In this document: piece by piece, positions 8,753 to 17,883 of the stretch
How the letters are laid out: each line of letters begins with the position of its first letter
How positions within the stretch are numbered: position 1 is the stretch's first letter
From: Pedobacter yulinensis
Lineage (GTDB): Bacteria > Bacteroidota > Bacteroidia > Sphingobacteriales > Sphingobacteriaceae
Length of the DNA: 64,000 nt
Reading direction: 5' to 3'
NCBI RefSeq assembly: GCF_003029735.1
Contig: NZ_KZ686272.1
Location: forward strand, 1-64,000
Program-made: the position numbers and the translations under genes
Notes under the pieces: generated by a model
Seen by the model: only the letters and a program-made list of their open reading frames with translations
The model's database searches: none
Told to the model about the DNA's origin: nothing

Positions 8753-9565
8753 TTATTTTACCTTGAAATTGAATACGACGACACCTACCTGCTGGTTGTT
8801 TCCGGAAGCAGACCGCGTCAGGGTAGCCCCCATAACCGCCTCTTTGCACTTCTGCCACAGGGCCTGATCTGACAGCGTTGTACCTTTCACACCAGCCACG
8901 GCGTTGGTAACCAGGCCGTCAGCATTGATGTAAATACGTACGGCGACCTTTCCCGTCTTCTGCCCATCGTCTTTGGGTACCACCAGATTGGTAAATCGCC
9001 TCAGCTCGATCGGTTTATCGCCAAAGCCTGAGCCGCCTTCACCATAATTCGAGGCCAGGGGATCGCCGTCTTTATCACCCTGGTTGCCCGGGGTGCTGCC
9101 AGTGCCATCGCCACGACCCATTCCCTTGTTGGCCTTACCCTTGTAAAGGGCATTCTGGTTAATGGTTTGCTCGACGGGTTTGGTGTTATTCGAGGCGTTG
9201 GGCGCCGCGGTTGATTTGTTGTCTTTGGTGTTTACGGTGGCCGCGTCTTCGTTGTCTTGTGTGACCACGTTTTTATCGCTGGCCTGGGTATTGGGAGTGG
9301 GCTTCGTTTCCTGCTCGGTGATGACCTTATCAGGCATCTGCCCATTTGCATTGGGCGCCATAGAAGGCTCTTCAATACTGGTGTAGTCATCGCCCATTCC
9401 TTCGGGTGAGGTGCCAAAATTAACGATGACGCCCCCCGTTCCCAGCTGCTCCTGGGTAAAGGGTGTTCCGATCAGGTAAAAAAAGCTGATGACCAGGAAT
9501 ACGATAAATATTCCGGTTGAGATGGCCAGTGCCTTCGGATAATTATTTTCTTCTTGGTACTGCAT
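8753..9565 (-). CDS. TonB-type energy transducer
   Basis: A 270-aa protein with a short cytoplasmic N-terminus and a single transmembrane segment at about 12-34. A long Pro/Asn/Thr/Gly-rich periplasmic linker (about 50-190) follows, then a C-terminal TonB-like domain (VAVRIYINADGLVTNA near 208-225). By family role it transmits conformational energy from an ExbB-ExbD motor to an outer-membrane partner. Its ATG overlaps the exbD stop as TAATG, so the two are translationally coupled. The linker (with a GKGNKG-type glycine-rich part) is far from the Pro-Lys repeats of enteric TonB. TolA-like function is an alternative. Confidence 0.88.
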   Translation of the reverse strand: MQYQEENNYPKALAISTGIFIVFLVISFFYLIGTPFTQEQLGTGGVIVNFGTSPEGMGDDYTSIEEPSMAPNANGQMPDKVITEQETKPTPNTQASDKNVVTQDNEDAATVNTKDNKSTAAPNASNNTKPVEQTINQNALYKGKANKGMGRGDGTGSTPGNQGDKDGDPLASNYGEGGSGFGDKPIELRRFTNLVVPKDDGQKTGKVAVRIYINADGLVTNAVAGVKGTTLSDQALWQKCKEAVMGATLTRSASGNNQQVGVVVFNFKVK

Positions 9566-9966
9566 TATTTTTTCGGTTCTACGGCCAGCACGAGTTTCGC
9601 TTTTGCCTTGTTGGCAATGTCGATGATCTGGATGGTCGTTTCTGTGGGGATATCCCTATAAACATACAAAATAATGGTCAATTCCTGTGCCTCTTTCGTG
9701 TAAGACTCGATTTTGCTTTGCAGCTCTTCGACGCTTACAGGCTGTTTTTCGATAAAATAATTTTTGTTTTCATCGATCGAGACTGTGATTGTTTTTTTTG
9801 CCACGAGCTGCTCGCCCGATTGTGACCGGGGCAGGAGCAGTTTCACCACTTCCGGGTTGGCTACGGCCGACGCCAGCAGGAAAAACAACAACAGGAAGAA
9901 CATGATGTCGTTCAGGGCAGACGTATTGACCTCTACGGTTCCTTTCTGTCTTTTTCTGAAATTCAT
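9565..9966 (-). CDS. exbD: ExbD/TolR biopolymer transport protein
   Basis: A 133-aa inner-membrane stator protein. After a basic N-terminus (MNFRKRQKG), the DIMFFLLLFFLLAS segment holds the single transmembrane helix with the conserved Asp that carries protons. A periplasmic ExbD/TolR domain follows. It overlaps exbB by 4 bp (ATGA) and tonB by 1 bp (TAATG), which signals a coupled ExbB-ExbD-TonB unit. The alternative name TolR is possible, since the two families are hard to separate by sequence. Confidence 0.92.
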   Translation of the reverse strand: MNFRKRQKGTVEVNTSALNDIMFFLLLFFLLASAVANPEVVKLLLPRSQSGEQLVAKKTITVSIDENKNYFIEKQPVSVEELQSKIESYTKEAQELTIILYVYRDIPTETTIQIIDIANKAKAKLVLAVEPKK

Positions 9967-10676
9967 CGTCCCGGTTCTTCAAGTAAATCAATAAACTCGA
10001 TGGCATCGGTTTCCATTTTCAGAATGATCTTTTCGATCATCATGTTCAGTACGTGGTAACCAACATAGGCAACAATACCAATAATGAGGCCCGAGGCAGA
10101 CGTAATCATTTTGGTGTACAGACCACCCGAAATGGTTCCGATCTCGATCACGCCTTTGATGGAAACCTGGTGAAAAATGGAGATAACACCGATAATGGTC
10201 CCGACAAACCCCAGCATCGGTGCAATCCCGGCAATAATGCCCAATATGCCTACGTTCTTTTCCAGTTTGGACACTTCAAGCTTGCCTACATTTTCTATGG
10301 CGCCTTCAATGTCTTTGATCGGCCTGCCCACGCGCAGCAGGCCTTTCTGCAGCATGCGGCCCAGGGGCGTGTTGCTGTTCTTGCACAGTGCGATGGCGCC
10401 ATCAAGGCGGCCCGACAAAATACTTTGTTTTACCTGGACCATGAGGTTGGTTTCGTTTCTGGAAGCCTTGCGGATGGTCAGATATCTTTCAATGAAGATA
10501 ACGAGGCCAAGGAAAGCAAGAATCCCGATGGGAATCATCACCCAGCCGCCCTTGATGATCAGATCGATAAAGCGAAGCTCTTCCGGCGGAGCCGATAAAA
10601 CATTTGGCGCTGCGCTTTGCGCGCTGTCAATTACCTGCTTCACGGTATCGGTGGCACCTTGCAAAAATGTAATCAT
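9963..10676 (-). CDS. exbB: MotA/TolQ/ExbB proton channel
   Basis: A 237-aa inner-membrane proton channel subunit with three hydrophobic segments (about 43-68, 140-170 and 190-215). The last two match the ExbB/TolQ core, with the GIAPMLGFVGTIIGVISIF and ITSASGLIIGIVAYVGYH signatures. It works with ExbD to convert proton flow into motion of the TonB-like protein. It overlaps exbD by 4 bp. The upstream HU/SPOR gene ends 9 bp away, so transcription probably comes from further up the operon. Confidence 0.93.
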   Translation of the reverse strand: MITFLQGATDTVKQVIDSAQSAAPNVLSAPPEELRFIDLIIKGGWVMIPIGILAFLGLVIFIERYLTIRKASRNETNLMVQVKQSILSGRLDGAIALCKNSNTPLGRMLQKGLLRVGRPIKDIEGAIENVGKLEVSKLEKNVGILGIIAGIAPMLGFVGTIIGVISIFHQVSIKGVIEIGTISGGLYTKMITSASGLIIGIVAYVGYHVLNMMIEKIILKMETDAIEFIDLLEEPGR

Positions 10677-10685
10677 GTCTAAAAA

Positions 10686-12005
10686 TTATTTAGGTTTTTT
10701 TGTGTGTATATAAGCTCCTGCGCTGCCTGATTTTTTGCGCAGGGCGGGCAGGTTCTGTTCTGCTTCTGCATAAGTTGCAAATGAACCGATGCTGATTTTG
10801 ATCATTGGACCGCCAATGTCAACCCTGCGGGCTTTCAGTCCGCGCTGTTTCATTTGTTTTACATAGGCCGCAGCCTTTTTTTCTGTTTGCCAGGCCGAGG
10901 CGATGACTTCGTATGTCACCGGCGCGGCGGCCGCGGAGCGTATCGCTGTGTCCGGACGTTTCGTAGCTGTGACCGGCGGAACGGCAGCCATCGCTGCAGA
11001 AGAATCCTTCCGGATCGCCGCTGTATCGGTCTTAGGTGTGTCTGTAACAGCCGGCGCCTCAGGAAGGGTAACCGGAGCAACGGGTTCTGCGGGCGTCTTT
11101 CCGAACCACTCTGGTTTCAGAAAGTAAGCCAGCGCTGCAACGGCGACCAATACGACGAGTACCAGCAGGAACCTCAAAACACCTGAAGATCCATTTCCTT
11201 CGTTGGAATCGATTTCCTGTTCAGTTCGCGTTTCCAGCGGTTCAGTGGCCTCTATCTTGTCGAACGTCCAGGCCTTTGCCGGAGCTGGTGCAACCACAGG
11301 TGGTTCAGGCTCGGCCGAAGGTAGTAACCCGGCAGCTTCTGCTCCATGTTGTTCGTCTGCCGGCTGGCCTGCCTTCAGGCTGTTGCCTGGAATTTCGCTA
11401 TGGTCTGTTTCGACGGCAGCCGGCTGCGCTTCACTTACATTTGTACCTGTTTCAGTGCTGTTCTGCCCATCTACCTGGCCGTCCACTTGCTCTTCAGGCA
11501 GTACTGGGATAGATGGAATATCAGCAGGCTCATCGTTGGCCGGCTGCGTTTCGTCGGGAGCGGCGGCTTGCCCTGAAACCGGGGCATCTATGGGATCGCT
11601 GAACGTTTTCTCTGGCATGGGCGGAAGCCCATAAAATTCCGTACCTGTCGCATTTGCATCGGCTTCGAAAACGAGCTCTTCTCCGGCCTGCCTGAGGGTA
11701 CCAAGGCCGTTCAGCTGGTAACTGCCCGCGTTGCGAATGCCTTCGCGTACCTGGCTGGCAAAATCCTGCACGGCAGCGCTTGCATCATCGTGCGTAAGTT
11801 GCCTTTCCCTGGCTACCAGGTCGGTGAGCAGCGTGTCTTCCCGAAGTTCAGCTGCAAAAACAAGTGCCGAGGCCGGCGGCAGGAACATGTGCCGGGCTGC
11901 ATCATATCTTCCGGGCACTTTCTTTTTAGAAAATGTACCCAGTCCGTTCACACCAACTTCTTTGTGGTTGTTCAGGAGGGAGGAAAGATAAATGCTCAGG
12001 TCCAT
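10686..12005 (-). CDS. Prokaryotic HU-CCDC81 and SPOR domain membrane protein
   Basis: A 439-aa protein with an unusual order. N-terminal HU/CCDC81-like domains (about 1-120) contain the repeated phrases VNGLGTF and LNGLGTL. An acidic, Pro/Ala/Glu-rich linker (about 130-270), one transmembrane helix (275-296) and a second low-complexity stretch follow. A C-terminal SPOR domain (about 362-437) with the pattern YEVIASAW...IKISIGSFATYAEAEQ ends the protein. SPOR domains bind denuded septal peptidoglycan. The HU-like part would lie in the cytoplasm, where it may bind DNA or protein. It lies 33 bp after the barrel gene and 9 bp before exbB, so it belongs to the Ton operon. A link between cell division and envelope energisation is inferred. 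Confidence 0.87.
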   Translation of the reverse strand: MDLSIYLSSLLNNHKEVGVNGLGTFSKKKVPGRYDAARHMFLPPASALVFAAELREDTLLTDLVARERQLTHDDASAAVQDFASQVREGIRNAGSYQLNGLGTLRQAGEELVFEADANATGTEFYGLPPMPEKTFSDPIDAPVSGQAAAPDETQPANDEPADIPSIPVLPEEQVDGQVDGQNSTETGTNVSEAQPAAVETDHSEIPGNSLKAGQPADEQHGAEAAGLLPSAEPEPPVVAPAPAKAWTFDKIEATEPLETRTEQEIDSNEGNGSSGVLRFLLVLVVLVAVAALAYFLKPEWFGKTPAEPVAPVTLPEAPAVTDTPKTDTAAIRKDSSAAMAAVPPVTATKRPDTAIRSAAAAPVTYEVIASAWQTEKKAAAYVKQMKQRGLKARRVDIGGPMIKISIGSFATYAEAEQNLPALRKKSGSAGAYIHTKKPK

Positions 12006-12038
12006 GCGCTGTAATCAGGTGGTTAAGGTCTGCCTGTC

Positions 12039-13742
12039 TTAGAACGAGTAGGTCAGACCGCCAAAGATATTTAAACCGTTGTATTGATAGTAGAGAAATT
12101 TGCTGTATTTATTGTTCAGCAGGTTGTTTGCCCGGGCAAAGACGGTGAACTGTTTGTTGATCCGGTATTCGGCACCTGCGCCCAGGTCGGCGAAGCCACT
12201 CACATTGACCGTTTGTTCAATGCTTTCGTCGGGCACAACATACTGGCCTGCAGGCACGGGAGCGGCGGTGTAAATTTTAGCCTTTGTTTCGTCCTGTACG
12301 GCAAGAGATGCATTCAGGGAAATCTTGTCGGTGATGTTGTAGAGCAGGTTGGAGGTCAGGCGCATCTGCGGCTTAAACCAGGCTTCGCTCTCAGATGCCG
12401 GTTTGTAATTGTCGAAGTTCAGTTTACCTGTCCACCTGAGGTCATTGCTTACCTGAACAGACAGTTCGCCCTCAATGCCCGTAAGCTTCATATTGCCGAA
12501 GTCGTAAATGACGTCGAAGCGGCTAAAATCATTGAAGTTGTTCACGAACAGCGGCATATCGGTCAGCGTCTTGTGGTAGAACCTGGCCTTGTATCCAAAT
12601 CCAGGACCACCGGTTCCCTTGATCCCTCCGCTTATGCTCATCTTTTCGACTGTGTTTTTGATGTTAATGTTGGTGTTCAGCCAGGGATTTTCGTCTGTAA
12701 AGCCTTTCATTGAATTGCGGCTTACGTCCCCCTTAACTTCGCCAAATATCTGCAGGTAATCGGGGATAAGCGTAAAGTCGGCGGTGATGGCCGGAAAAAG
12801 CCGGGTACTTTCGTAAAGGCCGAACTCCTGCACGAAGTTGATTCCGGCGGTGATTTTTACACCTTTGGCTTGCAGCCGGATGTAAGGATTGAGGCGCAGG
12901 ATGTTGTTCTTAACGGCTGTCAGTACGTCTTTTGTACTTCCGAATTCGCCCCCTGCGGCCAGGCCCAGGTTAAAACTGTTGATTCTTTTGTTCACATATC
13001 CATTTAGGGTCAGGTAGTTTTCCCTGGCTTCGTATTGATCGCTCCAGATGTTCCCGTTCACTTTCACAGCGTAACTGAGCGCATCCTCATCTTCAGTGAA
13101 TTTGTTCATGACCTCGCCCTCTGCTTCAAAGAAATTGAAGCGCTGTTTTGCCGGATCGGGATTCTGATCGGTCAGGGTATTCGGGTTGAAACCATAAAAA
13201 TTGAAGCCGCTCCGTTCAAAATTCAGGCGTCCGCTAACGGTAGCCATATCCAGGATGGTCCGGCCAAAAACAGACAGTTCCTGGTTATCCCGGCGCTGTC
13301 CGCGAATGGAACCGCCCTGGCCAAAATGCCGGAGGTAGCCGCCTACCTGAAGCGCCTCATCCTTGCCATTGCTGATGTAGGCTTCGAGCAGTGAGGTGGC
13401 GTTCATGCCAAAACCACCTTTCAGGTAATTATTTACCAGTTCAGTAGCCTTTTCATCGGCCACCTGCTGTGCCTGGAGTTTGAGGATATCGCTGTTCAGC
13501 TCAAGTTTCCGGTCTGTCAGGCTGTAGTTAAGCTTGGCTTTATAGGTTTTTACGTCGTCAAGGTTCGGACTTCTGCGCAGTTTAAAGGCTTCGGCCAGGA
13601 TCGGCTTGTATGGACGCACAACTTCGATTTCTTCGGCAACGACCTTTTTATCCTTATCGTCTTCTTTCTTGTCCTGTGCGTTTGCAAGGCCTCCGGCAGA
13701 AAGGAGAAGCAGGGTGGTATATATGATTCTATATGGTCTCAT
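12039..13742 (-). CDS. Outer-membrane beta-barrel protein, TonB-receptor-like
   Basis: A 567-aa secreted protein (signal peptide ending near ANAQ) with a charged N-terminal stretch, then VVRPYKPILAEAFKLRRSP. Long amphipathic beta-strand repeats run to a C-terminal aromatic end (GLTYSF), typical of outer-membrane barrels. It resembles short TonB-dependent-receptor-like proteins, but I see no clear plug domain and the length is below SusC/FhuA-type receptors. It sits between a large TPR protein and the HU/SPOR gene, 5 bp from the TPR gene. It is the probable outer-membrane client or partner of the ExbBD-TonB motor encoded downstream (inference). Confidence 0.8.
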   Translation of the reverse strand: MRPYRIIYTTLLLLSAGGLANAQDKKEDDKDKKVVAEEIEVVRPYKPILAEAFKLRRSPNLDDVKTYKAKLNYSLTDRKLELNSDILKLQAQQVADEKATELVNNYLKGGFGMNATSLLEAYISNGKDEALQVGGYLRHFGQGGSIRGQRRDNQELSVFGRTILDMATVSGRLNFERSGFNFYGFNPNTLTDQNPDPAKQRFNFFEAEGEVMNKFTEDEDALSYAVKVNGNIWSDQYEARENYLTLNGYVNKRINSFNLGLAAGGEFGSTKDVLTAVKNNILRLNPYIRLQAKGVKITAGINFVQEFGLYESTRLFPAITADFTLIPDYLQIFGEVKGDVSRNSMKGFTDENPWLNTNINIKNTVEKMSISGGIKGTGGPGFGYKARFYHKTLTDMPLFVNNFNDFSRFDVIYDFGNMKLTGIEGELSVQVSNDLRWTGKLNFDNYKPASESEAWFKPQMRLTSNLLYNITDKISLNASLAVQDETKAKIYTAAPVPAGQYVVPDESIEQTVNVSGFADLGAGAEYRINKQFTVFARANNLLNNKYSKFLYYQYNGLNIFGGLTYSF

Positions 13743-13747
13743 TTGTT

Positions 13748-16700
13748 TTATTTGCGGTTTAACTCTTCAAGTTTCTGTTTTGCGGTAGGGATGATATCGT
13801 CTTTGCCCTCATAGTTATCTATGATGCTGAGCAGGGTACTTTTTGCCTGCAGGTTGTCTTTCAGCGCAACATAGTTATCAGCAAGCAGGATAAAGGATTT
13901 CGCAACCCAGTAGTCGTAAGACGGCATGTTGTTGATCACGTCAAAACAGGTTTTCTGAGAGGTTTTGTAATCGTTTTTCTTGTATTGCAGCAAGGCTATA
14001 TTGTATTTCGCCTCAGCCGCCGCTACGGTCTTCGTTACTTTGGTCACATTGGTGAATGCCTTGAGTGCGGCATCCTGGTCGCCGCGGATGAGGTAGGCTT
14101 TGCCTTCGTACAGACCTGCGCTGTTTTTCTCTTCCTCTGAAGCTTTTTCTGACTCTCGGATCAGTTGAACGTACTTAAGCATATCGTCGGCAGCATTGAG
14201 CGCATCATAAGCCTTGAGCAGGTTGTTGATCGCGTAGTTGTAATGCGCCTTGTAGTCAGAAGTGGTTTCCAGGCGTTTCAGGTAAACGATGGCTTCGTTG
14301 TATTTCTTCTGGTCCAGATATAGCCTGGAAATGCTCAGCAGTGAACGCTCGGTATAATCGCTGGTCCAGTCGTTCAGGATAAATTCGTAGTCGCTGACGG
14401 CTTCTTCCGGCCGGCCCAGCCTGACAAGCGATTCTGCGCGAATAAATTTGGCTTCTTTATCATGGATCGCTTTCGGGAACTTATCGAAATAGGCATTGAC
14501 AGCCTCAAAAGCCGCCTGTGCATTGCCCTGCAAGTACAGGTTTTTGGCCGCCTGGAAAACGATGTTGTCCTGCTCGGCCGTCGAATAATTGCCGAGGGAG
14601 GTCGTGCCGGCGTAAGACATGAACCCATTCGCATCGCCGCGGTCCAGGTAAATATTTTTGATCGATTCAAGCGCTTGTTTGGCTTCGTCGGTGCTTTCGT
14701 ACTCGCGAATAACTTTCTTGAAAGTCTCAAGGGCGGCATCGTCCTGGTCCTGGTTGTATTGCACCAGGCCAATGGTTACCAGCGCGCGCGGCACGTAACT
14801 GCTTCGCGGATATTTGGCGATCAGGTCAATCAGGTCTGACTTTGATTTGTCGAAATCGCCTTTGTTAAAATAGGTATAAGCCGTTTCAAAACCGGCATCG
14901 TCAGCGTAATTGGAGTTCGGGAATTGTCTCAGCAGCGACTGCATCGTGGCAATCTTCGCGTCGTACTGGTTCTCGAGGCCCTGGATCATACCGGTCTGGA
15001 ATACCGCGTAGTCTTCGCTGGCGTTTTTACGGCTGATGATACGGCGGTAATAACTCATGGCACTGCCGTAATTCTTGTTCACAAAATAGGCATCGGCAAG
15101 GCGGACGGTCGCATCATCTACCGTTTTCTGGTCCTTATCGTTACCATTCAGGAAACGCTCAAAATAAGTAGCGGCCTTTACATACTTTTCATCTTCGAAT
15201 GCCGCATAAGCGAGTGCATAGTTGGCAAAGTTGTATACATTCGTTCTTTCTGCGCCGGGAAGGTTCAGGAACTTTTCAAATGTGCTGACCGATTCACCGA
15301 ACTTGCGCAGCTCATACATGGCCTCGCCTTTCCAATACGTAGTCAGGGCCAGGATCTCCTGGTCTTCAGGGAACTTCTCCGAGCGGAGAAACATAGACAA
15401 TGCGTTCGGGAAGGCGCGTTCGTTGTAGAACTCAAGGCCGCGGAAATAGGTAACTTTCTGGTAAGCCTCGCGTGCCGCTTCGTTTTTGTCCTGGATGGGT
15501 TCCAGCACGTCAATGGCTGCCTGGTAGTTTTTATTGGTCAGCAATACCTCTCCCAACAGGGTCTTTGCTTCGTTGATCTTCCTGGAACGCGGAAACTGTT
15601 TGATGAATCCCTGCACAGATTCGAGTGCCTGCTGATGAAAATCCAGTTCATAGCTGAGTTTGGCATAATTCAACCAGGCCTCTTCCTGAACATTCTTATC
15701 GAACTCAAGCCGGGACGAGCGGAAGAATGCGCTCCTGGCTTTGGGTTTGTCATTCAGTTCAACAAGCACCTTGCCGAGCGTAAACATGCCGTTCTGAAGG
15801 TACACATCGTCATTGTTCAGTTTCTCGAGTACATTGGCCGACTGACGGAATTTCTTAAGCTGGTACAGGGTATAGCCGTACTGGTATACGAGCAGGTTAT
15901 TCTGAACCTTAGGTTCTTTTGAAAAATAAGCTGCAAAATAGGGTTCTGCACTTTTAAAGTCATTCTTAGCAAAGAACGAAGCTGCGATGATGCTCTGCAT
16001 TTCTGCTTCGTAGGTTTGTTTGGTCTGCTTCAGCATCGGAATGGCATAGGCCAAGACATCATCATAGCGCTCATCCAGGTAATACATCGAAGTGATGTAA
16101 TAGGGATAACTTGCTTCATAAGTCGGAGAGCCCTTGAGCTTTTCGAAATTGCTTAAGGCTGTTTTGTATTCCTTGTTCAGGTAATTGATATAGGCAAAAT
16201 AATAGGTTGCACTCTCCTGGAAGGGCGACTCAACTTTTTTAACCGCCTCGAACAAAGGTTCAGCCTTGTCATAATTTTCTTCGAGAAAATAAGCATAACC
16301 CTGCTTGAACTGGTACTCGACACGCTGCTTGCGGGAAAGGCTGGAAGGATCTGTCTTTTCAAACCATTCCAGTGCTTTTTTATAGTTCTTCTGGTTAAAA
16401 TAAGCTTTGCCTACGTGAAAGTAGGCCAGCTTGGTATTCGGGTTCAGCGGATAGTCGCGTATGAAATTCCTGAAAAGGCTTTCTGCATCGTCATGATTCA
16501 GTTCAAGGGCGCAGACAGCCAGGTAAAACCGTGCGTTTTCTTTTAGCAGGCTGAGCTCAGCATTGCTGGTCTGCTGGGCATTGGGTTTATTGCGTACCTG
16601 CTCAACAAGCTTAAACTGCTGTGCCGCCGAGTTGTATTTCTCGTGTTCAAGGAGTTCGATGCCGGTCTGGTAATTTTTGTTCAGTTTTACAAGCTCGCTC

Positions 16701-16768
16701 ACCTGCCCAAAGGCGCTGGAAAACGTGCAGGCGAGCACCGGCAGAATATAAAAGTATCTTTTATGCAT
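13748..16768 (-). CDS. Large periplasmic tetratricopeptide-repeat protein
   Basis: A 1006-aa protein with a signal peptide (about 1-21) and TPR/Sel1-like helical repeats along almost its whole length. Recognisable units include AYFHVGKAYFNQKNYKKALEWF and ALVTIGLVQYNQDQDDAALETF. Such arrays are protein-binding scaffolds; no enzyme motif is visible. It is the first gene of the apparent operon ending in exbB-exbD-tonB, after a 181-bp gap containing a near-consensus -7 (TATTTTAG at 16798-16791). Likely a periplasmic assembly or coupling factor for the barrel protein. It is not clearly the T9SS protein PorW/SprE, which I considered. Confidence 0.87.
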   Translation of the reverse strand: MHKRYFYILPVLACTFSSAFGQVSELVKLNKNYQTGIELLEHEKYNSAAQQFKLVEQVRNKPNAQQTSNAELSLLKENARFYLAVCALELNHDDAESLFRNFIRDYPLNPNTKLAYFHVGKAYFNQKNYKKALEWFEKTDPSSLSRKQRVEYQFKQGYAYFLEENYDKAEPLFEAVKKVESPFQESATYYFAYINYLNKEYKTALSNFEKLKGSPTYEASYPYYITSMYYLDERYDDVLAYAIPMLKQTKQTYEAEMQSIIAASFFAKNDFKSAEPYFAAYFSKEPKVQNNLLVYQYGYTLYQLKKFRQSANVLEKLNNDDVYLQNGMFTLGKVLVELNDKPKARSAFFRSSRLEFDKNVQEEAWLNYAKLSYELDFHQQALESVQGFIKQFPRSRKINEAKTLLGEVLLTNKNYQAAIDVLEPIQDKNEAAREAYQKVTYFRGLEFYNERAFPNALSMFLRSEKFPEDQEILALTTYWKGEAMYELRKFGESVSTFEKFLNLPGAERTNVYNFANYALAYAAFEDEKYVKAATYFERFLNGNDKDQKTVDDATVRLADAYFVNKNYGSAMSYYRRIISRKNASEDYAVFQTGMIQGLENQYDAKIATMQSLLRQFPNSNYADDAGFETAYTYFNKGDFDKSKSDLIDLIAKYPRSSYVPRALVTIGLVQYNQDQDDAALETFKKVIREYESTDEAKQALESIKNIYLDRGDANGFMSYAGTTSLGNYSTAEQDNIVFQAAKNLYLQGNAQAAFEAVNAYFDKFPKAIHDKEAKFIRAESLVRLGRPEEAVSDYEFILNDWTSDYTERSLLSISRLYLDQKKYNEAIVYLKRLETTSDYKAHYNYAINNLLKAYDALNAADDMLKYVQLIRESEKASEEEKNSAGLYEGKAYLIRGDQDAALKAFTNVTKVTKTVAAAEAKYNIALLQYKKNDYKTSQKTCFDVINNMPSYDYWVAKSFILLADNYVALKDNLQAKSTLLSIIDNYEGKDDIIPTAKQKLEELNRK

Positions 16769-16949
16769 CAGGTTTCAGTTATGGTCGGTACTAAAATAAA
16801 TGTTCGTTTTGTCACTATGCTTTTAAGTAATTAACAATTGTTAATAATGTGCTAATAACGCGAAGCCATACGAATTGGTATACGGGCTTTTTTAATGGCA
16901 GCAGGAATAGTGCAGGAGATCTGCTTCAGATAACGTAAAATGTGCAGGG

Positions 16950-17882
16950 TTATTCTTTCTGGGCGGCCAGCAGGTAAAGGACAGCCATCCTGACGGCTAC
17001 CCCGTTTTCGACCTGGTCCAGAATGATAGACTGTCCGCTGTCTGCCACATCACTCGTGATTTCGACACCGCGGTTAATTGGGCCCGGGTGCATAACTATG
17101 ATTTCTTTATCAAGGCTTTGCAGGAGTTTCTTGTCAAGGCCATACATCATGGCATATTCCCGGAGGGAAGGGAAATATTTGATGTCCTGACGTTCAAGCT
17201 GAATACGCAGCATGTTGGCCACGTCGCACCAGTTCAGTGCCTTGCGCAGGTCATGCTCAACACGTACGCCCAGGCTGGCAATGTGTTTCGGGATCAGGGT
17301 TGTTGGTCCGCAGACCATAACCTCGGCACCAAGTTTCTGCAGGCACAGGATATTTGATATGGCTACGCGCGAATGGAGGATATCGCCTACGATAACTACT
17401 TTTTTTCCTGTCACGGTGCCAAGCTTTTCCTGGATGGAAAACGCATCAAGCAGTGCTTGTGTAGGGTGTTCATGTGCCCCATCGCCAGCGTTCACGATCT
17501 GTGCTTTTACATGCTTACTCAGAAAAACACCCGCACCGGGATATGGATGACGCATGACCACCATATCAACTTTCATGGACAGGATGTTGTTAACGGTATC
17601 GATGAGTGTTTCGCCTTTGCTGACCGAACTTGAAGACGCGGCAAAATTGACGATATCTGCGGAAAGGCGTTTCTCGGCAAGTTCGAACGACAACTTGGTC
17701 CTGGTCGAATTTTCAAAAAAGATGTTGGCTATCGTGATGTCGCGCAGCGAAGGTACCTTTTTGATGGGCCGGTTAATGACCTCTTTAAAGTTTTTGGCAG
17801 TATCAAGTATCAGGTCAATGTCGTTTCGGTCAATGTATTTGATGCCTAAAAGATGCCTGTTCGATAATCTGTCTGCTGCCAT
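16950..17882 (-). CDS. pyrB: Aspartate carbamoyltransferase catalytic subunit
   Basis: A 310-aa enzyme of de novo pyrimidine synthesis: carbamoyl phosphate plus aspartate gives N-carbamoylaspartate. The carbamoyl-phosphate-binding motif STRTKLSFE is at 59-67. GDGAHEHPTQALLD lies mid-protein and MHPGPINRG near the C-terminus. It begins 1 nt after the pyrR stop codon, so the two are co-translated. No pyrI regulatory subunit is next to it. The next pathway step, pyrC, is 42 kb away at 59774-61108. Confidence 0.97.
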   Translation of the reverse strand: MAADRLSNRHLLGIKYIDRNDIDLILDTAKNFKEVINRPIKKVPSLRDITIANIFFENSTRTKLSFELAEKRLSADIVNFAASSSSVSKGETLIDTVNNILSMKVDMVVMRHPYPGAGVFLSKHVKAQIVNAGDGAHEHPTQALLDAFSIQEKLGTVTGKKVVIVGDILHSRVAISNILCLQKLGAEVMVCGPTTLIPKHIASLGVRVEHDLRKALNWCDVANMLRIQLERQDIKYFPSLREYAMMYGLDKKLLQSLDKEIIVMHPGPINRGVEITSDVADSGQSIILDQVENGVAVRMAVLYLLAAQKE

Positions 17883-17883
17883 T

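Noticed and set aside
14924..15922. 332-codon open frame on the plus strand inside the TPR gene
   Set aside because: It is antisense to a well-supported TPR protein, has no domain or start signal, and reads as a shadow of TPR codon use.
13748..16768. PorW/SprE-type T9SS component
   Set aside because: It has TPRs but no lipoprotein signal, and its neighbours are Ton genes rather than por/gld genes; the T9SS assignment has no support here.
16850..16940. Possible terminator after pyrB
   Set aside because: The GCCCGTAT/CGTATGGC inverted repeat is imperfect and has no T-run on the minus strand.
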